Shown piece by piece: positions 50,982 to 58,453 of a DNA stretch of 64,000 nt. The DNA lies in assembly GCF_001425045.1 (NCBI RefSeq), contig NZ_LMDJ01000012.1:608141-672140 (forward strand), given 5' to 3'. Made by a program: the position numbers and the translations under genes. The notes under the pieces are model-generated. The model had not been told where the DNA came from, did no database searches, and saw only the letters and a list, made by a program, of their open reading frames with translations. Origin of the DNA: Massilia sp. Root351 (GTDB taxonomy: Bacteria > Pseudomonadota > Gammaproteobacteria > Burkholderiales > Burkholderiaceae_D). Within the stretch, counting starts at the first letter, position 1; each line of letters opens with the position of its first letter.

Positions 50982-51716
50982 ATGGCGGTGAAGATGGCGT
51001 CGAAGTTCGTAGCAGCAAGCTCGCTTGCCGTGGCCCTGGCGCCCGCGCTGGCGCAATCGGACCTGAGCCTGCTGCCGGAAGGATCGAAAGAACTGACGCT
51101 GGGCGCTACGCTGGGCAGCTCGCCCAGCCGCTATGGCAGCGCGGCGCGCTCCACCTATCTGCTGCCGCAGTTTTCCGTGGAATGGAGCAATGGCATTTTC
51201 GTGGAAGGTCTGGTGCTCGGCATGCATATGTCGGACGCGCCGCTGCTGCGCTATGGCCCGCTGTTGGCGCTGGACTTCGGCACGCAGCTCGCCGACGGCA
51301 GCACGGGCAAGTTCCGGCCGGTAGCCGGAGGCTTCATCAACTACGTGCCAGTGCAGGAGTTGTCGCTGCACGCGCACGTATTCACACCGCTTGGCGACGC
51401 CGGGCGCGTGCGGCTCAACGCGCGAGCCGGCACGCAAGCGACGCTGGCGCCGCGCCACCAACTGTTCGCCGGCGTGGGCGCCAACCTGCTCGGCGGCGGC
51501 GCCATGCAGGCGGACTTCGGCACCGCAAACTACCGTCCATCCGGCGGCGTGCGCGACGTGTACGCGGACCTGCGCTGGCAATGGCAGTTCAGTGCCAAGT
51601 ACACCCTGATCAGCGCGGTGCAGGCCAGCCGCCTGCTTGGCGACGCCGCCGCCAGCCCGCGCACCAGCGAGCGCACCGGCGTCACCACCTCCGTCACGCT
51701 CAGGTATGGCTACTGA
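50982..51716 (+). CDS. MipA/OmpV-family outer-membrane protein
   Basis: The 244-residue protein has a signal peptide (about 1-24, ending ALAQ) and a beta-barrel body of the MipA/OmpV type (LTLGATLGSSPSRYGSAARSTYLLPQFSVEWSNGIFVEGL), ending VTLRYGY with an aromatic last residue. MipA-type proteins scaffold cell-wall enzymes or act as stress-linked porins. It starts two bases after the response regulator stop, so it is probably in that operon. Confidence 0.85.
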   Translation: MAVKMASKFVAASSLAVALAPALAQSDLSLLPEGSKELTLGATLGSSPSRYGSAARSTYLLPQFSVEWSNGIFVEGLVLGMHMSDAPLLRYGPLLALDFGTQLADGSTGKFRPVAGGFINYVPVQELSLHAHVFTPLGDAGRVRLNARAGTQATLAPRHQLFAGVGANLLGGGAMQADFGTANYRPSGGVRDVYADLRWQWQFSAKYTLISAVQASRLLGDAAASPRTSERTGVTTSVTLRYGY

Positions 51717-51719
51717 AGC

Positions 51720-52295
51720 TCAGAAGCCCATCTTCACGCCCAGCTGCAAGGCGTTGTGCTTGACGTTCACGCCGTCCTTGCGGGTGCGGCCCAGGTTCTC
51801 GTATTCCACCGTCAGCGCAGCCTCTTTGGTGATGTTGTAGGCCATGCCCACACCGAGCAGAGGCTTGGTGGACGACACACTGCCGGAAGCGGCCGTGCCC
51901 TCGTAGCGGTTTCGCGTCACGCCCAGCTTGCCGAACACCGACCAGTCGTCGTTGAAATGATGCGTGGCGCGGCCGGCCAGGTAGAAATTGCTGGCCTTGA
52001 AGGTTGGTTCGCTGGCCATACCCAGCAGCGCCTTGTCGAAACGCGCCTTGCCGCCCTGCGCATACCCCGCCTCCAGCGCCAGGTAGTCCGTCAGCGCAAA
52101 GCCTCCGTACACCTTGAAGATGGTCCCGGCGTCGTCGCTGGCGGTTTTGCCGTTGGCGGGATTGCGGTACGTCAGCGTGCCGCCCCTGGACGCGGTAACG
52201 CCAGCGTAATAGTTCTCTTCGGGAGCTGCCGCCGAAGCAGCGAACGGAGCCAGTCCGGCAGCGGCCAGCAAGGTGGAGATCAGTAATTTGGTCAT
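51720..52295 (-). CDS. Small outer-membrane beta-barrel protein (OmpA-type 8-strand)
   Basis: The 191-residue protein has a signal peptide (about 1-22, ending ASA) and a body of eight amphipathic strands (YYAGVTASRGGTLTYRN, IFKVYGGFALTDYLALEAGYAQGG, SNFYLAGRATHHFNDDWSVFGKLGVTRNRYEG), ending LQLGVKMGF with a terminal Phe. It fits the OmpA/OmpW-type small barrels. AAGGAA precedes the ATG at 52295. Convergent with the MipA gene. Role unknown, probably envelope integrity. Confidence 0.85.
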   Translation of the reverse strand: MTKLLISTLLAAAGLAPFAASAAAPEENYYAGVTASRGGTLTYRNPANGKTASDDAGTIFKVYGGFALTDYLALEAGYAQGGKARFDKALLGMASEPTFKASNFYLAGRATHHFNDDWSVFGKLGVTRNRYEGTAASGSVSSTKPLLGVGMAYNITKEAALTVEYENLGRTRKDGVNVKHNALQLGVKMGF

Positions 52296-52671
52296 ACGGT
52301 TCCTTAAATTGAGAGCTGATTCCGGCAAGCTCGGAAGGCCGAATCAGTGCTGCAATTTTAGGAAGGCGCCGACAATGGCGCATGTGCCATCAGGCACAAA
52401 GCAGAACCATGACTTTAGACACGGTGCAGGCATGCGGCCGATGCGGCTGCGCGTGCCCGCAACGTGCATCAGCGGACAGTATGCGCCGGATCGACGTGCG
52501 CGCGGATGGAAAGGAAGAATGCCTGCACCTCCGGCAGCGCATGCTGCAAATGGCGTTCGGTCAGTTCAGCTTGACGCGCCGGTCGAAGGTGCGGGGCTCG
52601 CTGGGGAGCCCGACGTTGGCAGCAACAGGAGGACTGGACCGTTTATGCATAAGCCCAACAATACGGCAAGC
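52296..52671. other. Intergenic stretch with no supported gene
   Basis: These 376 bases lie between the start of the small barrel gene and the stop of the DUF2783 gene. Short frames exist on both strands, but none has a ribosome site or a recognisable protein pattern. The barrel gene's promoter must lie near its left end, but I see no clear boxes. Confidence 0.45.
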
Positions 52672-52890
52672 TTAGCGCGGCAGCGTTCGTTCGACGTTGA
52701 TGCGGGCCAGCGCGAAGGCCTGCCGCAACACCGCCAGGTCGCCGATGTGGTTCGCCAGCAGCAGGATCAGCTGGGCGCTCAGCATCTTGCTTTGGCTCTC
52801 GTCCAGGCCATTGTGCGAGTCGCTCAGCATGTCATAGAAGTCGTCGAAGTCGTCGAGGTTGGAACCCAGGGTGAGCGGCGCGTTGTGCAT
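52672..52890 (-). CDS. DUF2783 family small protein
   Basis: The 72-residue protein is helical and acidic at the start (LDDFDDFYDMLSDSHNGLDESQSKMLSAQLILLLANHIGDLAVLRQAF). It fits DUF2783, whose mark is the conserved LILLLANHIGD segment; function unknown. It lies ten bases downstream of the SLAC1-type channel gene on the same strand, so the two form an operon. Confidence 0.82.
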   Translation of the reverse strand: MHNAPLTLGSNLDDFDDFYDMLSDSHNGLDESQSKMLSAQLILLLANHIGDLAVLRQAFALARINVERTLPR

Positions 52891-52900
52891 ATGCCCTCCT

Positions 52901-53866
52901 TCAAGCGGTCAGGATGCGGCCGGTGGCCAGTCCATGCACGGTGCGGATGGCCAGCACGGCGACCGATACCGTCAGCAGGGCAAGCAGCAGCACCGCAATC
53001 CATTCCAGGCCTTTGCTGCCGGCCGACGCGGAGTACAGCAGCGCGGAGTTGCTCAGTGCCGCCATCGGGAAGCCGATGGCCCACCACGACGGCGAAAACG
53101 GCGCCGGCTTGGCGGCCAGGCGGTAGCAGACGATGACAAACAGGAACAGAGCGAAGTAGAACAGCAGCGCTGCGAACATGTCCACCTGCTGCACCAGGTT
53201 GACGTAAGCAATAAAGCCCACCGCGAACGGCGCGACCAGGATCATTTTGGACGGGCGCATGCCGTCCGCCATGGGCGCGTGATGCACCAGCCGCGAGAAA
53301 ATCAGGATGAAGAACACCACCGCGCTGACGCCGCCAACGGCTGCGGCAAGCAGGTTCACTTCGTGCGTCCAGCCAGCCGTCAGCGTGCCGCCGGTGACCA
53401 CGATATCGAGGCTGCCAACGCCCGCGATCAGCCACGCGGGCACCGCACTCGCGGCGGCGGCGTTGCCGTTCAGGAGGCGCGCAATCATCACCACCGCCAG
53501 CGCCAGCGTGACCGCCGCGCCGATGGCCCAGACCACCAGCTGCGCATCGGCACTGTAGGCGCCGATTACGCTGGACAGCAGCAAGATGCTGATGCCGACG
53601 GTGCCGAAAAAACTGCCGATAACGGGATGCGAAAATTCGTCCTTCACCAGCTCGGGATGCCTGACCAGCTTGCCCAGGTAGGACAGGCTCAGCACCGCGA
53701 ACACGGCCAGGGCGACCACGCCGATGGCGTTCGATACGGCGATATCGGCGCCATAGGCCTTGCTGGCAAGGCGCCAGGCGAGAGACAGGCCGGCGATGCT
53801 CATGACCGAGCCGAACAGGCTCACGGGCAGGTAACGGATAGACGGACGTGCTTGGGCGGATTCCAT
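52901..53866 (-). CDS. SLAC1/TehA-family (TDT) membrane channel or transporter
   Basis: The 321-residue protein has about ten transmembrane helices (LPVSLFGSVMSIAGLSLAWR at the start, then FFGTVGISILLLSSVIGAY and PFSPSWWAIGFPMAALSNSALLYS). The opening and the FFGT and WWAIGFPM segments are typical of the tellurite/dicarboxylate/SLAC1 group, which moves anions such as tellurite, C4-dicarboxylates or chloride. The ligand is unknown. Followed by the DUF2783 gene. Confidence 0.87.
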   Translation of the reverse strand: MESAQARPSIRYLPVSLFGSVMSIAGLSLAWRLASKAYGADIAVSNAIGVVALAVFAVLSLSYLGKLVRHPELVKDEFSHPVIGSFFGTVGISILLLSSVIGAYSADAQLVVWAIGAAVTLALAVVMIARLLNGNAAAASAVPAWLIAGVGSLDIVVTGGTLTAGWTHEVNLLAAAVGGVSAVVFFILIFSRLVHHAPMADGMRPSKMILVAPFAVGFIAYVNLVQQVDMFAALLFYFALFLFVIVCYRLAAKPAPFSPSWWAIGFPMAALSNSALLYSASAGSKGLEWIAVLLLALLTVSVAVLAIRTVHGLATGRILTA

Positions 53867-53978
53867 GATGATGACTCCAGTTGTGATTGCGTGGAGGCAT
53901 TGTGCATGAGCAAAACGGGTCCGTGAGCGGGGTTCCCCCGGCTTGGCCCAAAACCCGTTCCGCTTGTCCCAAAAGCGG

Positions 53979-54959
53979 CTATCGGGCTGCTACCTGGCCC
54001 TCGTCGGCAGCGCGAAAACGCTCGCGGTACAGCTTGGGCGTGGTGCCCATCTGGCGTGAAAAGCTCATGCGCATCTGCGTCGCGTTATTAAAGCCGCAAC
54101 GGAACGCCACTGTTTTCAGCGGCACGTCCGTCTCTTCCAGCAGCTTGCGGGCGAAGTCGATGCGCACCTGGTCCACAAACACGGACGGCGTAACGTGGGC
54201 GTGCTTGGCGAAGGCGCGCGAGAACGTGCGGCGGCTCACGCCGACCGCATCGGCAATGTCCTCGATGGTCAGCGCATCGCCGATGTGGTCGGTTACATAG
54301 CGCAGCACTTTCGACACCAGCGAGTCCTCGTCCGCCCCTACTGCGAGATAGGGGCTGTATTGCGACTGGCCGCCATCCCGGCGTATGTAGACGATGAGGC
54401 GCTTGGCCACCTTCATCGCCAGCTCGTGTCCCCAGTCCTCGGCAATCAGCGCCAGGCACAGGTCGATGCCGGCGGTCACGCCGCCGCAGGTGAACAGATT
54501 GCCGTCGCGGACGAAGATTTTATCGGGCCGCACGTTGGCGTCCGGGAATTGCATGGATAGCCGTTCGGCGTGGTCCCAGTGCGTGGTGATTTCCCGGCCG
54601 GCGAGCAAGCCGGCATGCGCCAGCAGAAAGACGCCGTTGCACACGGCGCCGAAGCGGCCGGCGGCGAGCGCCCGGTCGTTCAGCCAGGCCAGGAAGGCCG
54701 GCTCCGGCTGGTATTCCGGATACCGGGGGCCGCCCGCAACCAGCAGCAAATCGCTCTCAGTGTGGAAATTGGAGTAGTCGCAATGGACTTTGAATTCCAT
54801 CCCGCTCGAGCACATCACGCTATCCGGGCGGCCGCCCACCATCGTGGTGTGATAGTGGTCCTTCTCCGGCAGCAGGCGGTTAGCCTCCGCGAACACATCC
54901 AGCGGACCTGCCACGTCAAGCGCCTGCACGCCATCCAGTACAACCAAAGTCAATTTCAT
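53979..54959 (-). CDS. GlxA-type transcriptional regulator (DJ-1/PfpI + AraC)
   Basis: The 326-residue protein has an N-terminal DJ-1/PfpI-like domain (about 1-170; MKLTLVVLDGVQALDVAGPLDVFAEANRL, nucleophile-elbow region GAVCNGVFLLAHAG) and a C-terminal AraC HTH (about 225-320; IEDIADAVGVSRRTFSRAFAKHAHVTPSVFVDQVRIDFARKLLE). It controls genes in response to an unknown small molecule. The ATG at 54959 has AGGTGAG upstream. It lies just downstream of tRNA-Asn copy 3 and its terminator, and divergent from nothing that suggests a target; the SLAC1 channel operon on the same strand is a possible one. Confidence 0.92.
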   Translation of the reverse strand: MKLTLVVLDGVQALDVAGPLDVFAEANRLLPEKDHYHTTMVGGRPDSVMCSSGMEFKVHCDYSNFHTESDLLLVAGGPRYPEYQPEPAFLAWLNDRALAAGRFGAVCNGVFLLAHAGLLAGREITTHWDHAERLSMQFPDANVRPDKIFVRDGNLFTCGGVTAGIDLCLALIAEDWGHELAMKVAKRLIVYIRRDGGQSQYSPYLAVGADEDSLVSKVLRYVTDHIGDALTIEDIADAVGVSRRTFSRAFAKHAHVTPSVFVDQVRIDFARKLLEETDVPLKTVAFRCGFNNATQMRMSFSRQMGTTPKLYRERFRAADEGQVAAR

Positions 54960-54992
54960 CGGATACTCACCTTTCAATGATGAGCATAATGC

Positions 54993-55026
54993 AAAAAAGC
55001 CCAACCGGTGAAGGCTGGGCTTTTTT
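54993..55026 (-). terminator. Terminator of tRNA-Asn copy 3
   Basis: The same hairpin as at the other copies (AAAGCCCAGCC/GGTTGGGCTTT with a TTCACC-type loop), flanked by runs of six A and six T. It lies eight bases after the tRNA 3' end and just before the GlxA-type gene. Confidence 0.87.
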
Positions 55027-55034
55027 ATGTATTT

Positions 55035-55110
55035 TGGCTCCCCGACCTGGACTCGAACCAGGGACCTGCGGATTAACAGTCCGTCGCTCTACCGACTGAG
55101 CTATCAGGGA
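55035..55110 (-). tRNA. tRNA-Asn(GTT), copy 3
   Basis: The 76-base gene is identical to copy 1 through the whole tRNA, with U1-A72, anticodon GTT and encoded CCA. It has its own promoter and terminator, so it is a functional copy. Confidence 0.97.
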
Positions 55111-55121
55111 TTAGAAGAAAG

Positions 55122-55150
55122 ATTATATACGGGCCGAACGGATCTCACAA
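55122..55150 (-). promoter_or_regulatory. Promoter of tRNA-Asn copy 3
   Basis: On the minus strand a -35 TTGTGA (55150-55145) and a -10 TATAAT (55127-55122) are 17 bases apart, 11 bases before the tRNA start. The spacing to the tRNA equals that of copy 1. Confidence 0.72.
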
Positions 55151-55201
55151 GTGCCGTTCGGCAAGTCGCGTTGACGGGAAACGGATCAAGCGAGTGGATC
55201 C

Positions 55202-56155
55202 TCACGTAGCGCGGAAGTGTCCGTGCCGCCTGAACAGCTCGGCTGCCTGCAGCAACACCTCCTGCATGCCGGGCTCGAAGGCGGTGTGACAGCCGTCTTC
55301 AATGATGCGCAACGCAGCGCCCGGCCACGTGCCGGCCACCCGAAAGGCCGTCAGCGGCACGCTAAGCGTATCGTGCCGTCCCTGAATCACCATGGCAGGC
55401 AGGTGGGCGATGCGGTGCATATTCCGCAGCAACTGGCCATCCTCAAAAAAGCCGCGGTTGCGGAAGTAGTGGACCTCCAGGCGCGCCAAATTGACGGCCA
55501 GCGCGTCCGATTGCGGCAAACCTGAGGCTGCGCCGCCGCGCAGCGAAGCGCGTGCCATCTCAAACCGGCACCAGCGCTGCGCTGCGGGGAGATACGTCGC
55601 CTCGTCTTCGCACAGCAACCGGCGCGCGTACGCGCCCAGCAAATCTTCCCGCTCTTCAGCCGGAATAGGACCAGCCAGCTCCGCGTACAGTTCGGGATGG
55701 AACAGCCGCGCCCCCTCGAAAAACCACGCAATCTCCTCGCGCGTGCACAGGAAGGGGCTGCGCAGGATGAAGCCCAGGCAGCTTGCCGGATGCGCCTGGC
55801 CATAGGCCAGCGTCAGGGTGGCGCCCCATGAGCCGCCAAACAGCAGCCATTGCTCAATGCCGAGCAGCGCGCGCAGCGCTTCGATATCGGCCACCAGCAG
55901 CGGCGTGGTATTGGCGCGCCATTCGCCTGGCGGCGTCGAGTTGCCCGCGCCGCGCTGGTCGAACTGCACGATGCGGTAATGATCCGGGTCAAACAACTGC
56001 CTCCAGACAGGCGAACTCCCGGCGCCCGGCCCGCCATGCAGCACCAGCACCGGCGCGCCGTTCGGATTGCCGGATTCTTCCCAGTAAATGGCGTGCAGCG
56101 CGTCGACCGGCAGCATGCCGTGGCGGTACGGTGCGAGCGGAGGAAAAAAAGGCAT
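55202..56155 (-). CDS. pip: Prolyl aminopeptidase
   Basis: The 317-residue cytoplasmic enzyme of the S33 group has the conserved LHGGPGAGSS oxyanion loop, the FDQRGAGNSTP segment and the nucleophile elbow GGSWGATLTLAYGQAHP with the catalytic Ser. A C-terminal GCHTAFEP gives the His. It removes N-terminal proline from peptides. A single gene between tRNA-Asn copy 3 and an AT-richer patch. Confidence 0.93.
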   Translation of the reverse strand: MPFFPPLAPYRHGMLPVDALHAIYWEESGNPNGAPVLVLHGGPGAGSSPVWRQLFDPDHYRIVQFDQRGAGNSTPPGEWRANTTPLLVADIEALRALLGIEQWLLFGGSWGATLTLAYGQAHPASCLGFILRSPFLCTREEIAWFFEGARLFHPELYAELAGPIPAEEREDLLGAYARRLLCEDEATYLPAAQRWCRFEMARASLRGGAASGLPQSDALAVNLARLEVHYFRNRGFFEDGQLLRNMHRIAHLPAMVIQGRHDTLSVPLTAFRVAGTWPGAALRIIEDGCHTAFEPGMQEVLLQAAELFRRHGHFRAT

Positions 56156-56413
56156 CAGTTTGACCGTTTAAGACGTTGCCGAAATCACACTTACTTCGCC
56201 CTGCTTCGTACCCGGCCTTCCATCAGGTAGCCAAACAGAGGGCCGTTAGGATCCTGTCCGTGATAATGCGTGCATTTTTTATCTGGGCACAATGCTATCC
56301 TGAGTGCCGACGGCCGGGTTCGGCAAAATGCGGATCTTCGGCGACACACTCGCATCAGTGGGCAGCAAGCGGCCCCAATTCTCGCGTGCCCAATAAAATG
56401 AAAGAGAGTTTGC

Positions 56414-56893
56414 ATGACTTCAGGCAGTCCAGCTACTAAATTTGCGCGCGTTGGCATACTTGCGTTGTTGGCTTGTGTTGCTTGCTCTACGATGAGTACG
56501 GCTGTCGCGGGAACATCTTCCAAGGAATTAATGGAGTGTATGGTCAGCAACGCTAGTCCGGCGGAACGCTTCGATACCGCTCTAGTGACTTGGGTCGCCG
56601 CTTCTTACCATCCATCGATGCCACCGGAGCTTAGGGTGCCGGAGCAGTCCAAGGAACTGATTTACCGCCGCGTGGGGAAGTTGCTAGACCGACTGCTGTT
56701 GGAAGTGTGCACTGACAAGGCACGAGCCACCATCCGTACTGAAGGAACAACAGGTTTGGCTGCGGCGCTACATGCCTTTTGGGCGTCCGGCACCGTGGAG
56801 CTCAATCAAAGCAAGGAAGCCACGTCTGTTTTTGGGGAAATCTGGGGCTACGCGGACGGGAAGAAAATTTCGGGTGCTCTGCAGGGGAAGTAG
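56414..56893 (+). CDS. Unrecognised exported protein in AT-richer patch
   Basis: The 159-residue protein has a hydrophobic N-terminus (about 10-30, VGILALLACVACSTM), with LLAC and CVAC patterns that could be a lipobox, so it may be a lipoprotein. The mature part is helical with two further Cys residues (LMECMVSN, LLEVCTDK). The base use is AT-richer than its neighbours. AGAGAG precedes the ATG at 56414. An extended -10 element TGC-TATCCT lies at 56293-56301, like the one before the Imm33-like gene. No family recognised. Confidence 0.65.
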   Translation: MTSGSPATKFARVGILALLACVACSTMSTAVAGTSSKELMECMVSNASPAERFDTALVTWVAASYHPSMPPELRVPEQSKELIYRRVGKLLDRLLLEVCTDKARATIRTEGTTGLAAALHAFWASGTVELNQSKEATSVFGEIWGYADGKKISGALQGK

Positions 56894-57027
56894 CTGCTCG
56901 CCAGACATGCTGATGGCCGAAGTCGGCCGGGAGCTGCCGTTCGTACATTTCGGCTTACCCATCGACATGGAGAAATGGCAACGCTCCAACGCGTTCCCAG
57001 CGGCCCAATAAACTGGTCCTAAAACGC

Positions 57028-57058
57028 AAAAAGCCCAACCGGTTAAGGCTGGGCTTTT
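57028..57058 (-). terminator. Terminator of tRNA-Asn copy 4
   Basis: The hairpin AGCCCAGCC/GGTTGGGCT recurs here, with a TTAACC-type loop, flanked by five A and four T. The eight bases between it and the tRNA are the same as at copy 2, so copies 2 and 4 are the closest pair. Confidence 0.85.
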
Positions 57059-57066
57059 CTGTGTTC

Positions 57067-57142
57067 TGGCTCCCCGACCTGGACTCGAACCAGGGACCTG
57101 CGGATTAACAGTCCGTCGCTCTACCGACTGAGCTATCAGGGT
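57067..57142 (-). tRNA. tRNA-Asn(GTT), copy 4; inside the 3' end of the aminotransferase frame
   Basis: From base 2 on, this is identical to the other copies. The first base is A, giving an A-A mismatch at pair 1-72 as in copy 2. Its 5' end directly abuts the last native codons of the aminotransferase gene, leaving no room for a promoter. The aminotransferase frame runs 38 bases into it and stops at TAA in the anticodon loop. Any expression must come from the aminotransferase transcript. Confidence 0.87.
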
Positions 57143-58343
57143 AGAGGACTTTGGCGATGGCGTCAACCACCTTGTCGATATTGGTCGAGTTCAGCGCGGC
57201 CACGCAGATGCGGCCCGTGTCCACGGCGTAGATCGATTCGGCGCGCAGCGCGTCCACTTGCGCCTTGGTCAGGCCCGAGTAGGAGAACATGCCCACCTGC
57301 TCGCGCACGAATTCGAAGTCGTGCGCCGGCGCTTTTTCCTTCAGCTTCTTGACGAAAGCATCACGCATTTCCTTGATGCGCACGCGCATGGCGGCCAGCT
57401 CGTCTTCCCACAGCTGGCGCAGTTCCGGCGTGGTCAGCACGGTGGCCACCACCTTGCCGCCGTGGACCGGAGGGTTGGAGTAGTTGGTGCGCACCACGCG
57501 CTTGAGCTGCGACATCAGGCGCGCGGCTTCGTCGGCCGATGCGGCCACCACGCTCAGTGCGCCCACGCGCTCGCCGTACAGCGAGAACGACTTGGAGAAC
57601 GAGTTCGACACCAGCAGCGGGCCGCCGGTGGCTGCAAAGCGGCGCACCACGGCGCCGTCTTCGGCGATGCCGGAGCCGAAGCCCTGGTAGGCCATGTCCA
57701 GGAACGGCACCAGGCCGTTGGCGGCCACGACGGCAATAATCTCGTCCCACTGGGCCGAGGTCAGGTCGGCGCCGGTCGGGTTGTGGCAGCAGGCGTGCAG
57801 CAGCACGATGGAGCCGGCGGGCATGGCCTTGATGTCGGCCAGCATGCCGGCGAAGTTCACGCCGTGGGTGCCCGCGTCATAGTAGGTGTAGTTGTTGACC
57901 TTGAAGCCGGCGCTCTCAAACAGGGCGCGGTGGTTTTCCCAGCTCGGATCGCTGATGTAGACCTGCGCACCGGGGGCGAAGCGCTGCAGGAAGTCGGCGC
58001 CGATTTTCAGCGCGCCGGTGCCGCCGATGGCCTGCACGGTCACCGCACGTTTCTCTTGAATTACGGCGCTGTCGGCGCCAAATACCAGCTCTTGCACTGC
58101 CTTGTCGTAAGCGGCCAGGCCTTCGATCGGCAGATAAGTGCGCGGGGTGGGCTGGGCGATCAGCGCCGCTTCCGCCTTCTGCACGCACGACAGCAGCGGA
58201 ACCTTGCCATTGTTGTCATAATAGACGCCTACGCCAAGATTGATCTTGGCCGGGTTGGTGTCGGCATTGAAGGCCTCGGTAATGCCGAGGATCGGGTCGC
58301 GCGGGGCCATCTCGATGGCGCTGAAAACGGAAGGGTTCGTCAT
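57105..58343 (-). CDS. Aromatic/aspartate aminotransferase, C-terminus fused into a tRNA
   Basis: The class I PLP aminotransferase has 412 residues as read. The PLP Lys lies in SNSFSKSFSLYGERVGALS; NPTGADLTSAQWDEI and YSNPPVHGGKVV are also typical. The conserved C-terminus ends IDKVVDAIAKVL at about residue 400; the last 12 residues (YPDSSVGRATDC) are coded by the tRNA-Asn copy 4 and the stop is in its anticodon loop. The native stop is therefore missing. It makes aspartate, tyrosine or phenylalanine from oxo-acids; the exact preference cannot be read from sequence. Divergent from uvrB. Confidence 0.92.
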   Translation of the reverse strand: MTNPSVFSAIEMAPRDPILGITEAFNADTNPAKINLGVGVYYDNNGKVPLLSCVQKAEAALIAQPTPRTYLPIEGLAAYDKAVQELVFGADSAVIQEKRAVTVQAIGGTGALKIGADFLQRFAPGAQVYISDPSWENHRALFESAGFKVNNYTYYDAGTHGVNFAGMLADIKAMPAGSIVLLHACCHNPTGADLTSAQWDEIIAVVAANGLVPFLDMAYQGFGSGIAEDGAVVRRFAATGGPLLVSNSFSKSFSLYGERVGALSVVAASADEAARLMSQLKRVVRTNYSNPPVHGGKVVATVLTTPELRQLWEDELAAMRVRIKEMRDAFVKKLKEKAPAHDFEFVREQVGMFSYSGLTKAQVDALRAESIYAVDTGRICVAALNSTNIDKVVDAIAKVLYPDSSVGRATDC

Positions 58344-58453
58344 GATAAGATTGGATTCGATTAGAAGCGGTTCGCAGCGGATACGTGTCAGCGCCCGAAC
58401 AAAATCCGGTTTTAAGCGCCAACAATCGCATATTCTATCAAAGGTCTGACCTC

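Noticed and set aside
52382..52675. Plus-strand frame of 97 codons in the gap after the small barrel gene
   Set aside because: No ribosome site, no recognisable domain, and codon use unlike neighbours.
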